64,000 nucleotides of DNA from Pseudisothecium myosuroides (Eukaryota; Streptophyta; Bryopsida; Hypnales; Lembophyllaceae): assembly GCA_951799445.1 (NCBI GenBank), contig OX637293.1:4092001-4156000 (forward strand), read 5' to 3'. Below, piece by piece: positions 23,080-35,288 of the stretch. The notes under the pieces were generated by a model that searched no databases, was not told the DNA's origin, and saw nothing but the letters and a program-made list of their open reading frames with translations. A program made the position numbers and the translations under genes. The first letter of the stretch is position 1. The number at the start of each line of letters is the position of its first letter.

Positions 23080-23720
23080 CCGTCCGGGGGGTTAGGCCCG
23101 AATTTGTGAAGCAAGACACTCGGCTTAAAAAATCACGTATACAAGGGCTAGGCAGCTAAACTTGGCCCACCACTTCCTACTTCATGCTAAACTCTAATAT
23201 CTTGGAAGCTAAACTCTGGAGGTTTCCACAAAGGTCTTGGAAACTAGACTTTGGAACTAAACACGGGAGAAGTGCAAAGCTTCGCCGTTAAGTTGGTTTT
23301 AACACCAACTTTAGGACTTCTTGACACCTCGGGGGTTCAAAGCTCCGCCGTCTACACTTTTAACACACGTTTTACGACTTCAACTTTGTCACTAGTTCAA
23401 AGCTTCGCCGTTTCCAAGGGGGGTCCACACAATGAGAGAGACTTTAGAAGAGGAAAAAAAACTAAATTTTTAAAGAAAACACACACAGGTTCAAAGCTTT
23501 GCCGTCTCGGAGGAGAATCCACTCAACAAGGAGAAGATTAGAAGAGGGTTGGGATGACTTTAAAAAAAACATGCACAAAGGAGGTGCAAAGCTTCGCCGT
23601 CCCGGAGGGGGGTCCACTCAACAAGGAGAAGGTTAGAAGAGGGTGTAAGAAAAAAAAACACAAAGAGAAAACACACAAATTAGACCACGTGGCAACACAA
23701 AGCTTACACGTTAAAGGCCC
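23080..23720. repeat. Degenerate array with conserved CAAAGCTTCGCCGTC core
   Basis: The core 'caaagcttcgccgt' or a close variant occurs six times: near 23,084, 23,274, 23,338, 23,397, 23,491 and 23,587. The last two units also share about 60 further bases ('ggtccactcaacaaggagaag-ttagaagaggg'). Spacing ranges from about 60 to 190 bases. Confidence 0.6.
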
Positions 23721-24061
23721 CCCAAAGCGGCATCGCCAAGGTACGGTGGGGGGTGACTTTAGGATTAGTGCAAGATACAAAAAAGACTCTTAAACTTCAC
23801 AAGTTAGACCACAACACGTACAAGAGGGAGAGAGAGGCTCTCCACTTACAACAAGGTGCCAACAACTTCACAAAAAAGTACACAAAGCAAGGTAGAAGGA
23901 CCCCCAAGGACCTTCAAAGCTTGAAAATAAGCAACAATGGAGCCAAAAGTGCTCCGAAAACACCGTAGAGGTTTTTGGCTTCAAACGCCAAAATATCCAA
24001 AATAACTTGGACCCACGGACCCAAAACAAGAATTGGGGGTGTTTTAGAGAGAGAAATGGGG

Positions 24062-24074
24062 CCCTTATATAGGT
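24062..24074 (-). promoter_or_regulatory. Minus-strand TATA box candidate
   Basis: Read on the minus strand the sequence is ACCTATATAAGGGC, a strong TATA match in a locally GC-richer stretch. It could be the promoter of a minus-strand LTR whose transcribed part includes the cttcgccgt array. No downstream coding region supports this. Confidence 0.3.
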
Positions 24075-24089
24075 TTCCCAAGGGCTCAC

Positions 24090-25362
24090 CCCTCTCTCTA
24101 AAGCTCTAAGGTAACCTTATCAACGGAGATTTTCATCCTCATCCTCAAAGATTTTCATCCTACATCCTAAATTTCTACTTCTACCATCTATGCTGGACCA
24201 ACATCCTAACTTTTGGAGATTAGCTCCAATCGCCGAACGGATTGCGCCGTTGGATCCACATCGCCGTGTTTAGTCCTAAATCCCCCTACCACCCGTACCG
24301 AGGCCAAAAACCCATTGTAGGCTAATTTAGTTTTAAAATCAAATCGTGGTAAAATCCTAGATCTTGGAGGTCTCCTATTTTGAGAAACGTAAATAGCCTA
24401 GGGTCTCCGGTAGGTGCAAGAGAGTCGGGAAGGACTTTTGGTTGACTTCGTTTCGCCATCGTATGGGCCCGGGATGCCGGTCAACGTGGCGGGGACCCCG
24501 CCACGTGGTTAATTCCCGAGGAATCTTGCCGGTTCGGGTACTTGCCGCTATCGGAATGTCGTGAAACTTCACGGAGCGCATTATTAACATAAAACAAGCT
24601 AGTCTAATTTTTAGTGAGATTTTATTGTAACCTGGGTAATTTCCATGAAATTCCCGTTGGAGGTTAGGAGGGTTGACCACCTGGAAAAGGTTCTTCTGCA
24701 AGTCGAAAGATGCCGGGATTTTTCACGTGACCTCTCAGGGAGTTGCATGAAAGACGTGCGGGTGTGTTTCCGTATCTGGCACGATTGGTCAATGGAGATT
24801 TAAAACTGGCCATCTCCTCGAATTAGCGATGGTGCGGAAATCTTCTGCAGGTGGAGGAATCTTGGCGAACCGATTTCGCCATTGGACTCCTGGCATGGGT
24901 TTCGCCCTAGAACACCATCCCTGGGCTGTAGATTCCTCCACGGGCCCGGTCTTGCGTGAGTGGCTCCTGCATGTTAACAATCGAGATTTTGGAAATTCGT
25001 CAATCTAATGGGGAATTCTAAATCTAACTCTAGGACCCGACCTAGTGGCCTCGCTGTGGATCCCTCGGACCGATCTAGCCATGAATTGCCACATTCATGG
25101 TGGGATTTAGCCCTTTTGGGGCTGTGTGACTCGAATCCTCCAAATCTAACCTTTTCGTTATTTCTATACTATTTTTAGGCAAGGTTTGGGGGATTCTAAG
25201 TTAAAAACACAAATCTAGACCAAATACTATAATGGGTATGACACAACCCTATTTTGGTTCTACACTCTTTTTATGGGTTTTTCTATACTTTTATCAACTT
25301 TAAATTGCAAATTTCCAAAAAAATAATTCTACGAGTCCCAAGTGACAAATTGGGAGCTCACA
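24090..25362. other. Unassigned non-coding DNA left of the LTR retrotransposon
   Basis: Short frames lack recognisable domains. The continuation of the minus-strand Ty3 pol, expected here if the LTR element had simply inserted into it, is not present. Confidence 0.4.
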
Positions 25363-27512
25363 ACCCGGCAGTAGTGGTGACTGCGGGGAGTCCAGCCTTT
25401 GCGAATTCAAGTCCAGACCCAGCCTTTGCGAATTTAGGTCCAATCCAGCCTTTGCGAATTCAGGTCCAGTCTAGCCTTTGTGAATTCAAGTCCAAAGTCT
25501 AGCCTTGCGAATTCAAGTCCAGAATCCAACCCCAAATTTCATACCATCAAGCCATCAAGGTAATCTAGTCACTCAAATTAATCTTTTAGAGCTCACATTC
25601 TAAAAGTTTGAAACAAAATCAAATACTAAATGTTGGCCGTTGCTCTCCACACCACACCATTTTGATTCTTGTCCAACAAACTTTGGAATTGACAACTAAA
25701 AAATTCAACTCACTTTGAACATTCCAACTCACAACTTTCCAACTCCATAGCCAACTCCAAATGACAATAAAACTCAAGGCAAAACATACTTAAACGAAGA
25801 CGAAGTGGCGGCTTGGGAATAATTAGATTAAAAAACTAGTTTTTTCTAAAGAATCTCACTATTCATGTTGGCTTGATGTTTTGTTTTTCACTATTCCTTT
25901 TGGATTTGGCGCGGTTTTTTATTGTTTTCTATTCATTTTGTTTTGTTTTGTTGTGCTTTTCCTATTCATTGTAGATTTGTTTTGGTTTTTATTCCGTTAC
26001 TATTCATTCACTATTCATTCGGGACAAATTGTTTTTGTTATTATTCTTTCTTTACTATTCATTCACTAGTCATTTGGAATAGTTCTTTGGTTCTATTCCT
26101 TTTACTATTGAAGAATTTGTTTTTTTCTATCAATTAGTATTTTTGGAAGGAATTAGTTGGTCTTGTTGACTTGGGTTTTTGTTTTATTGGCCTAATAAGC
26201 CAAATAGGAAAAGACAAAAAGTCAACAAAAACAATAGATTAATTCAACAAAAATCATAAACTAATGAATAACAAATAAAATTGACTATTCATTGGAATAT
26301 TATTAGTTTGGACGATATTAATCTTTTAAAATTAATTCTTAAACTAAAACAAGTATTCAAGGTGGTTGGAAATAGGGCCTTGAACTTACTTTAATTCAAA
26401 AGGTTATTTTAAAATCAACTAAAAACCATTAGAAGTTTAACGTAAATTCCTAAAATCAAAGGAATTAAGTTAAATACTTAGACTAACCTTTTTTATTGTA
26501 GGAAATCAGTTAAAAGAATGTAGGAAAAAGGGTTTTCCATACATTTTGACACTAAACTTTTATCAACAGACGGAGTACCCATGATGGAGGACGAAGGTTA
26601 TCTTGAGACCATTATGCTAGTGCTTTGCGATGACGGGACCATGGACCCAGAGGTATGTTAATTTTATCCTTTTCTTTTGCTTTGTTTTTGTTTTCAAATT
26701 AAAGTTAGAATCTTTGCTGTTAGAAGTTAGTTTTTAGATTAGAATTTAGAATTTTAGATTAAAGTTAGAAAGTTAGAGGTTATAAAACCAAATCATACTT
26801 TAAATTTAACCCAATAACAAAAATTACCAATAATTAACCATAAACCCCCGTTGGATGATAATTTAAGATTTTCATCCAAAGAAACCTTTAAGGAATCTTT
26901 TTAGGTAGGAATCAGACAAGAAATCTATAAAGATTCCAAAATCCCTTTTTACTTTTGAAAATATTTTATTTTTGAAGGATAAAAGGTTGGATGAAGTTTG
27001 AGACCAAATTTGGATGAAAAACATCCAATTAGGTCAAAATTCCGATTAGTCTTAAAAATCCGTAACTTAAAGGAACTAATAACTTAACCTTAGAATTTAG
27101 ACTTATTTTGGATTGATTTGCTATTTTAGATTAGTGGATGAAGGTTAGCACAACTAAGGGGCCAAACGTACCTCATGGTAACTTTTGCTAGGAATCTTGG
27201 AATCTAGTTTTCTTCACCATTCTGGGAAGGGAAAATTATATTCTAAAAGGCTACTTAGATACAATTTTAGTTAGATTAGATTTTGTTTTCTTTCTTTGTT
27301 TTTTACCTAACCATAACGTTTAATTAATTAACCCATATCTTTTCTTAGAATTAGTGGAATTTTACAGGATACCAATCACAAAAAGTGTCCATTGTTTGAA
27401 AGGCGAACACTTATTTAGGAATCACCCGATTAGAAGTAAAATCTCCAACGAAATTGCCGCTAGAACCCGTGTGTAACTTTCTGACTCAAGGATGGAGTTA
27501 GAAACACTCACA
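25363..27512 (+). repeat. 5' LTR (about 2.15 kb)
   Basis: It starts at ACCCGGCAG, the first base shared with the 3' copy; the true start may be TGGTGACTGCGG a few bases in. It ends in CACTCACA. It carries five units of a 26-27 bp repeat (GCCTTTGCGAATTCAAGTCC) near its start, where the 3' LTR has four. Most of the remaining 2 kb is identical between copies. Confidence 0.8.
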
Positions 27513-27536
27513 TTTTTGGTGCGTCTGGCGGGAGTG
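27513..27536 (+). other. Primer-binding-site candidate
   Basis: The sequence immediately after the 5' LTR reads TTTTTGGTGCGTCTGGCGGG. It has the position and the TGG start of a tRNA primer-binding site and resembles the TTTGGCGCCG type of many plant Ty3 elements. The primer tRNA was not identified. Confidence 0.45.
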
Positions 27537-27608
27537 TCTAGACCTCAGCTAGTACACTACGTAGGCATTTTATTGCATTTATTTTACTAACTTGTTTGAT
27601 TTTTATAG

Positions 27609-28619
27609 GGATATCTTCCATCACCGATACTTCCCCGTTACGAGCCGCCTCTTCCCCCATATTCGCGGTGGTTGGCGACCAGGCGAGACAAGCCGGCCAA
27701 GACCTACGAGCTCAATGAGGAGGACAGCCCTACTAGCAAGGGGAAGAAGGTCTTTCCATTGGAGGGCCTACTCATTGGACCAGATCAGCTGGGACTGTCC
27801 TTTGAGTTTTGGTATCATCTAGCTCGACAGTACTTGGCTGATCCAAACAGTCATACACCCTCAATTGCGCGTGCGACCGAAGAAGGGCTATTTGGAGTAG
27901 AGGAGGAGGAGTTCTCCCAGTGCATGCTCTTTTACTGGAAGGTGGCGGTAGCTACGTGGAGGTTTGAAGCGACTTTTACCCGAGCTTGCTTCGAGGCGGG
28001 CTCTCCGACCTACCAGAGCTGCGAACCTTTGCTTGACGTGCCGCAGTTTGGAGTCAGGTGGGCTGCACCCAAGTCGTATCCAGTACGTAACCTCTTCCGA
28101 TTCGACGGACCGAATCTTGAGGTTGAACGGATTCCGTACAACCCGTACATCCAGCCAGAGGATTTTCGCTCTAGTCATCTTATCGACGGTCACATTACGT
28201 TGGACTGCTGCAGAGGCATCTCATCTTGCCTAGTGCCGCCAACACTTGGTCCTGAGCATCAGCTCAAGTACATTGCGGAGTACAGCGCCGCTTGTGAGCC
28301 GTGTCAAGATACAGAGGATCTCCGAGTTTCATTCTACACTGCTCCTGGGGGTGAGTACTTGCACCGGCCCAAGCGAGGGCCCAAGTTTCACCCATTGTTC
28401 TATTCTTACCCTAGTAGGGGTAAGAGGACCTGCCCCGACCGCATCGAAAATGCCACCTATTTCAACAACGCCTCCACCTAGGAGTGTCATCTGGCAAATA
28501 TTGAGTGGATCGAGAAGGAGTCAGAGCCCTATTTCTTTGAGATTCGACCGACTACCGCAGAGATAGTCAGTACCCTGATCTGTGTGGATCAGGAGATAGC
28601 CCCAGCATTAGTATCGTAG
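27609..28619 (+). pseudogene. Retroelement ORF upstream of gag, one in-frame stop
   Basis: The frame is open from just after a splice-acceptor-like TTTTTATAG (27,600-27,608). It runs to a TAG at 28,617-28,619, with one internal TAG at 28,479-28,481. No in-frame ATG lies near the beginning, so a spliced leader is likely. The product (about 335 codons) has aromatic-rich, globular composition (LSFEFWYHLARQYL; FYWKVAVATWRFEATF) and no recognised catalytic motif. Tat/Ogre retrotransposons carry an ORF of unknown role in this position; equating them is an inference. It lies 108 bases before the gag ATG, in the same reading frame. Confidence 0.5.
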
Positions 28620-28727
28620 TGTTGAGCAGTAGCTCCTACCATACCTATGTACAGTCTTTGAGTGGATTTTCATATATATATATGATTGGATTGGATTTGT
28701 GTGAATCTGAAATTCACTAGGTCTTAG

Positions 28728-31700
28728 ATGTCGCCAAAAACAAACACACCCAAATCTCATCGAACTTTAAGATCATATGCCACAGCAAAAACATCAACAC
28801 CAAGAGAAATATCTGAACTAGAAGAAGAGGTTGACTCGCCGCAACCTATGGATACTAATCCAATGGATCCTAGGGGGTCGCAAATGCCTCCAGAACTAGA
28901 AGATGCACGGACAAGAGGACCAGGACTTGACATTCCGGCCATAGACCCGATGATACTGCCAAGGGTTTTACCTATACAGGTTCCCTTAGGATTGAGAGAA
29001 ATCCCGATTTAACATTGATTACCACAGTTCTCAGGCTCAAAAGATGAAGATCCATCGGCCCACGTGGAGAAATTTGTGGAAATCCTTACTTCAAGCCTGG
29101 TTACAGATTCAGGTTACTACTTGATTTGGTTTCCAAACACTTTAACCGGAACCGCTTATGCGTGGTATAGATCCCATGAAGGGAAATTTTTTAAGACTTG
29201 GCGCCAAATATACTTTGCCTTTCTACGATATTTTCGACCCGAAACTAGTCAGCAACAAGCGTTGACAGCCTTGAACAATTTACGAAGAGGATCGACGGAG
29301 GACATCACCACATATGTACGCCGATTCCAAATAGTACGAACCCGATTTGTAGGAGATCTTCTCAACAACGAAACCATCTGACATTATTTCATTCAAGGAA
29401 TTGACTCACAATCGACCATTAGAGACATTCTTTCCAGAATGCCCAGGACATTAGAAGATGCGATTGATGCAGCCTTAGAGGTGGAAAAGATTGACAAAGA
29501 AAATGACCGGATGGTAAGAAGGGTAGAAGAAACAATACCGGCATTCATTCCGGTACATAATTACCAAATCACCAATCTAGTAACATATCAAAACATGGTA
29601 TCTAGGAATGGCTTTAATGGCACAAACGGCGTCCATCCAGTGCCATTGGCTACAAGAGACCCTAATACTGTGTTGATATTTCCAGCTCCACCAGACAGCC
29701 TGGATCAATTACGCTCCGAGATGCGACAGGCCACTACTGATATGGCTAAATCAGTACGAGAACTAACGGAGCATATGACAAATCTAGTCCAAGGACGGGG
29801 AAAACAAACACCCATCTACCACGAGTCGGGATCACATACAACCGGGGTTTGGTGCAACAATTGCGGTCAGCCCAATCACACGCCTCCATTTTGTCCATTG
29901 TTGAAAGAACAACAACCACAACAACGGCCACGAGCACCGCAACAACCGCAACCATATCGCCATCCCAATTCAAACCAGGTTAGACCCAACAATGGTTCTT
30001 ACCCTCAATGTCCCACTTGCAAAACTAGTCATGCAATTGGGCACTGTTGGGTAGAAAATAATATTACATGTGAACGATGTGGAGAACATCATCCAACATC
30101 CAGATGCAGGACATTAGACAAAGTCATTCCCTTGGAATTTCCACGGGCTGACTACCCGAAACAAGCTCAAAACAACATGAAGGGGGCTAGATTTCCAGAA
30201 CCAAGGAAGGAGAATGCGCCACCCAACTTATACTATGATCATACGAACAACAGGCAGACTCAAAATGCACCAGAAGCGGTGCAAACTGCTCAAGGGATTA
30301 TACCTTTGAATGCTGAGCCTAGAGTTCAAGATGTATGATTCATAGACTCAAGACTTGACAGTGGTCAGGCATTACGCGTTGAAATTGAACTTACCAACGA
30401 CCCACAAGTACAACCTTCACTGCCAACATTAGTAGTGACACGAGGAGGATCTAAGACTGACCCCCCTCCATTGGCAATGCCAAATAATACCGAACCAGAG
30501 AAATTTGACTCCGATAGCAGTTCTACGTCATCTGATGACTCACCATGCTTAACCAACTTGCAAGACACTGTGCAAAAAGCTGCTAAAGAAGTCAGATTTG
30601 ATCCATTTCCGAATCCGATGGAATTTGATGAAGACGAATATCAATTTGTCCCAACAAATGATATTGATGATGATCTGGCCCCTAAGACTCAGACTGCAAA
30701 GCCAAAATCTACAAATCCCTCTATTCCATATAACTTATGGAAAGATTTGGCTCGAGCCAAGGCTGACATCTCATTTGGGCAGTTGATACAGTTAGCTTCT
30801 ACATTATGTAGACAAATGAAGGAGGGAGCTACAGTGCCTTGTGTTAAGAAGCTGAACCAAGTCAACAAAGTGGAATTAGTGCCTGATTTGAGGAATTCCA
30901 AATAATCGTTTGATGCTGTAGAAATTGAGGTGGAAATTGTCGACAAAACCATATCACATGTGTTGGTCGATGACGGGAGCAGTGTCAACATCATGCCAGC
31001 TTTCACGATGGACAAGGTTGGGTTACACGTAACCCACCCATCTTATGTTACCTTAAAATGCGCTGATCAAAGTTCGGTCAAAACTTTAGGCCGAATCAAG
31101 GATCTTCGCATCCAAACAGGAGGAGTAGACTACACAGTCACCTTTGAAGTGATAAAGCTTAAAGAAGAAGCCAGTGAAGGCTATCCACTTTTGTTAGGCC
31201 GTGGCTTCCTCCGTCAATGCGGTGGAGTGGTAAACTGGGCAGAAAAGCGACCCACGTTTACTTATGGACCCACCAAAGCCAGAACCATGGTAGCTATCGT
31301 CTCCCGAGGTCCCTTGCTAGGACTTGACGGGAAACACAAACTACCAACTGTCCAATCTAGCAGAGCAGAGGCGACAGTAGATTTGGGAACGATTAAATGT
31401 ATTGGGCTAGGGTTATATGACTATCAAGATGATGGTACTTTTGCCAAATGGCTTCAAGATCATCCTCAATCAGAAGATGAAGCGTTTGTCCTCATGGAGG
31501 AGGAAATAACGGATCTTCCACCTACCACGGAGGAACTATTCACACCAATTGAAGAAAAAATCATATTTTTTCTAGAAGAAATCATACTACTTTCTGAAGA
31601 AATCGACATTAACCAAAAAGAAATAGCCGTGCCAATTGATGAAGCTGGTGTCATTGGGGAATTCATTACTTTAGACTTAAATGCCCTTCCCCCGTCTACA

Positions 31701-32540
31701 GAGGAGGATGAGTCCAAGAATGACTTGACTGACGAAGAATTACAACAAACAAACCCGCCTATAGTTAGTGAAGAAGTGAGTGTTGAAGGGGGCGGTGAAT
31801 TGGAAGAACTTACAGTCATCGAACGGCCATTACAACCGCAGATTACACCATTGGTATTAACCGCCACACTAATTCCTTCACAACAATGTTAGTTTAAATA
31901 TCCAACCTAGGTCGGTTCATGCATGTTCTGCTATGAACCTTATCCAGGTCAAGTATGCCCTCATAAACGACAAGACCATCATTTAGTTCCTTTACAATGT
32001 CCGAATCCATCTCCTGACATTCGGGAACAAGGTCAACATTTGGCCGTATCATTTGCGGCATAGCCACCATATTCAGTACCAGTAAAAGGGAAGAGAAGTA
32101 CGAGGCGACCACATCCATATGCGGGAACATCCAACACAACTCATACATCAGTATTAAAACCTACAAGATTCCAAAATCAAGTTGAGGAGGAAGTGCCTGA
32201 ACAAAAAATTGGCAAGGAAGAACTACCTATAGAAGCGGATGATGGAGCCCTCCTCTTACTAATTGAACAATTCTTCGGTAAGATCCAGGAAGAAGTCCCG
32301 CCTCCTTGCTCGCCCAACCTCGAAAACCTGACATTCCAAGGTAATGCATATGGAATAACAAATGCACCCGAGGACTTACAGCAACAACTTTTAACGACCT
32401 CACCAAGTGAAGGGACATTTGAAGGTCTCAAACGACCAAAGAAAACCCGGGGACGCCGAACCAGAGAAAAATTGCGCGTCCAGCGGAGATTAAGTGCTCC
32501 TTTCACCTTTCTAACTTCTCTTTTACAATTTGCTTTTTGA
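28728..32540 (+). pseudogene. gag-protease polyprotein with eight in-frame stops and no frameshift
   Basis: One reading frame of 1,271 codons runs from ATG (28,728) to TGA (32,538-32,540). It is interrupted by stops at 29,010, 29,016, 29,379, 30,336, 30,903, 31,890, 31,908 and 32,061. Domains in order are an acidic/Pro N-terminus; a retrotransposon gag capsid region (29,020-29,500, with GTAYAWYRSHEGKFFKTW); a zinc knuckle CNNCGQPNHTPPFC (C-x2-C-x4-H-x4-C, about 29,855); and two shorter C-x2-C-x3-H-x4-C-like motifs. A retropepsin follows, with LVDDGSSVN at about 30,966 and LLLGRGFLRQCGG near its end. A long acidic tail comes last. No reverse transcriptase follows. Gag would package element RNA and the protease would process Gag, but with these stops this copy cannot make full-length protein without readthrough. 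Confidence 0.7.
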
Positions 32541-33765
32541 ATTTTGTTTTGTTTTTCTTTTCTTTTCTTTTCTTTTGTTTTATTTTGCTTTTATTGTGTT
32601 TTATTTTCTTTTATTTTCTTTTAATTGCTAAGTTTTAGAATCCTAGTATTTGGAATAGGCACTATGGTTATGATTTCTGGAGTCAAAATGGACTCCTAAA
32701 ACCTTGAATTTTAATTATGAAATTCATTGTTTTGATTTCTGGAGTCAAACTGGAGTTTTGAGACCTTGAATTTTAATTATAAAATTCATGGTTTTGATTT
32801 CCGGTGACCGTGAATTCTTTTTAAGAATTCATGGTTTTGATTTCCGGATTAGATCTTTAAGATCTAATCTTTTACTTGGGATTTCATGGTTGTGGAATCC
32901 TAAAAAGGGAAGTAGTAGGCAAACAATTGTTTTGAAACGATTCGGCTTTTCGAAGAAATCTTCAAAGTCCATCAAAAGCCACTATGACCAGAAATCATGT
33001 AAAAATAAAGGCGTCTTAGTGCCCACCATGCCCTAAACTAAGCTTATTCTATCGGTCCTCTAGTAATGGACGGTTGATGGGCTATGATTATCCAGGTAAG
33101 ACAACCAGGTAATAACTTATCACTTAATTCTTTTCATTTATGTTTTCTTTTTGATTTTATTGTTTATTTTTCCAGTTTTTATTTAAGTTTTATTTCAAGT
33201 TTTATTATAACCCCAATCTAAATCTTGCTCCCATGGAATGTTCATCCTTGAACACTCCAAGGGATTTGCTAACAATTGTGTCTATTAGATTCTATCTTTC
33301 AACGATTAACATTTTGGTGCGACTTGGTGGACGGGCTACAAATACAAAGTTTTTGGTGCGTCTGCTGAAGCACTCATCATCACCAACTTAGGTAAGTTCT
33401 CATTCTATTTTTTTTCTTTCTCTTTTTTCTTTTTCTTTTAATTTTCCATGTTAATTGGCGACCATGTTGGGAATTATCCCAAATACTCACATTATTGGTA
33501 GCTTGGTTACAAAGTTAGGAGTTGGGGCAGCAATTTCCTAAACTAGTGTAAAATTAGACATTGAAGCGCGAGCAATGTTTATTCCTCACCTACCATTCAA
33601 GTTCTATTTGCTTTTATTTTCTTAATTGTTTTCAGAGTTCTATTTAATCCTTGTAGTTGGTTGTGAAGTTTAGGAGGTTAGGGCAGTGATTTTCTAAATT
33701 AGCATAAAAGAAAAGACGTCGGGGCAGCGGTGTTAATCCAACAGTTACTAAGTTTCTTTCTTTAT
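32541..33765 (+). other. Untranslated interior with T-rich and tandem repeat blocks
   Basis: A T-rich tract at 32,540-32,620 is followed by about three degenerate copies of a 70-80 bp unit with 'gaattcatggttttgatttccgg' (32,660-32,850). Two further TTTTGGTGCG motifs occur near 33,313 and 33,354. No gene was found. Confidence 0.45.
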
Positions 33766-34689
33766 CCCCTAAAGGCCCAAGGCCTTTTTTCTGCCCAAAA
33801 ACACTGAAAACTGCCATTTCTATAGCAAACAATAAAAAAAATTGAAAAATATTTTTTTTGCACATCTAACCGTAGGATCTTACACCTAACTAGTATGAAA
33901 ATGTGTGGAAAAAATTTCAGAATTTTTGACCGCTCAGATTGCAAGATAACTGCGTTTAAAGTGGAGAAAACAAGTATTTCAGCACATTGCGGGACTGGAG
34001 TTTTTGACTTTGAACATTTTTAACTTAAAATTTTTTCACTACAAAGTTTTAAGCTTTAAATCTTTATGGTGGAGAATTGAGTTGAGAGTATAGGGGGAAA
34101 AAAAAAATATTCAAAAAAAATTAATTATCATTCCTAAAAAAATTGTTAAGTAGAAGTAGGTACGAGATAGAAGGAAAATCTAAAATATTAATATATTTTA
34201 GATGGAATTAAAATACACTAATCCCAATGGTGAGATTGTTCTAGCAAGTAAAATAAACACTGAGATTTTTTTTTTTTTGAAAAATTGTAAAAATAGCATT
34301 CAGAAATGAATCCTACAAGTTATTTTTTTTAGAAGATGCTCTAATTGCCCGAAAAACAAGAATGTCCATAACTTCCTCATAACAAATCCAAATGAAATGA
34401 ATCAAAGCTTTCCAGATAGACAAAAATATAATCTATGAGAAAAAAAATATTTAAAAAAAAAACTCAAAATTTTGCAAATTTTTTTTGCTGCCCCCCGTCC
34501 CCACGCATTCCAAGAAATGGCATAATTGTTGTTCCCAGGCACTGATTGTGAAAAAAATTATGTCCCACGTAGGTATTCCCCATTCTCCACCTCCATTAAA
34601 TTTTTCAGAAAATATTACAAACGTGGTTGCAAAAAGGTACATGACTGAAATCGCATTTGTCCCCCGAAGGGACAATGGGCTTTTAGGGG
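33766..34689 (+). mobile_element. TTAT-flanked DNA element, CCCCTAAAGG group, nested in the retrotransposon
   Basis: It has termini CCCCTAAAGGCCC and (inward from the right) CCCCTAAAAGCCC. It is flanked by TTAT on both sides (33,762-33,765 and 34,690-34,693) instead of TTAA. It is 924 bp and non-coding, and co-linear with 59,993-61,343 apart from the extra insertion there. It sits inside the LTR retrotransposon and so arrived after that interior sequence formed. Confidence 0.7.
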
Positions 34690-34693
34690 TTAT

Positions 34694-35288
34694 TATTGTT
34701 ATTATTGTTATTTGCTTTGTCTATTTTCAGTTAACTTTGGTTTAGTAGTGGTTGTGAACACAGAATAGACGATGTAGCTAAATTTAATATCAGTCTTCAT
34801 GAACAAGCTACCCAGTCCCCTTGGGCTTTACTTTAAGACGTAATCCTTCAAAGTTAAGTGGTCTTGGTCCCTGAGGCTATTTCTTGGGTGTCAGCCTTAC
34901 ACGTAAAGCTGCTAAAAATAGTTGCATATGACATCTGGACTAGCGTAAAGAAGAAGCATTGGGGCAGCAATGTGACCTATTACTAAGCTTGAATCACGCT
35001 ACTTTGTCACTTCGCACACTAGTATAAAGCCAGAGTGGAACCTCTGTACTTGACACTAGTAGTCATCTTGCTTCTTGTTTCTTGTTTTTAATTTTAATTT
35101 TCGTTTATCATTTCAATTAGTTAGTTTAGTATCTGGTTTTGTGCTTAGCACCCAGATTTATTTTCAAACGGCGAGATCCCGGTAGCTCCGGCTGAATCCA
35201 TGTCGTATTTATATTCTTAGCCTTACGCTCGCATAGCGGGAGTTTCGTGGGCCGGAATCATCATCAACAATCAATTAGTTTAGGAGCC
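34694..35288 (+). other. Untranslated retrotransposon interior
   Basis: No frame is supported. Phrases such as 'ggggcagcaatg' resemble sequence on the other side of the nested element, consistent with an interrupted repeat. Confidence 0.35.

Noticed and set aside
25881..26137. Phe-rich short frames present identically at 40,553-40,809
   Set aside because: They lie in the LTRs, are low-complexity T-rich sequence, and are identical only because the LTRs are.
28728..32540. Nuclear genetic-code change or RNA editing rescuing the stops
   Set aside because: The intact 744-codon gene and the 568-codon frame use standard stops normally, and nuclear stop-removing editing is not established in plants. 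Mutation of a non-autonomous element is simpler.
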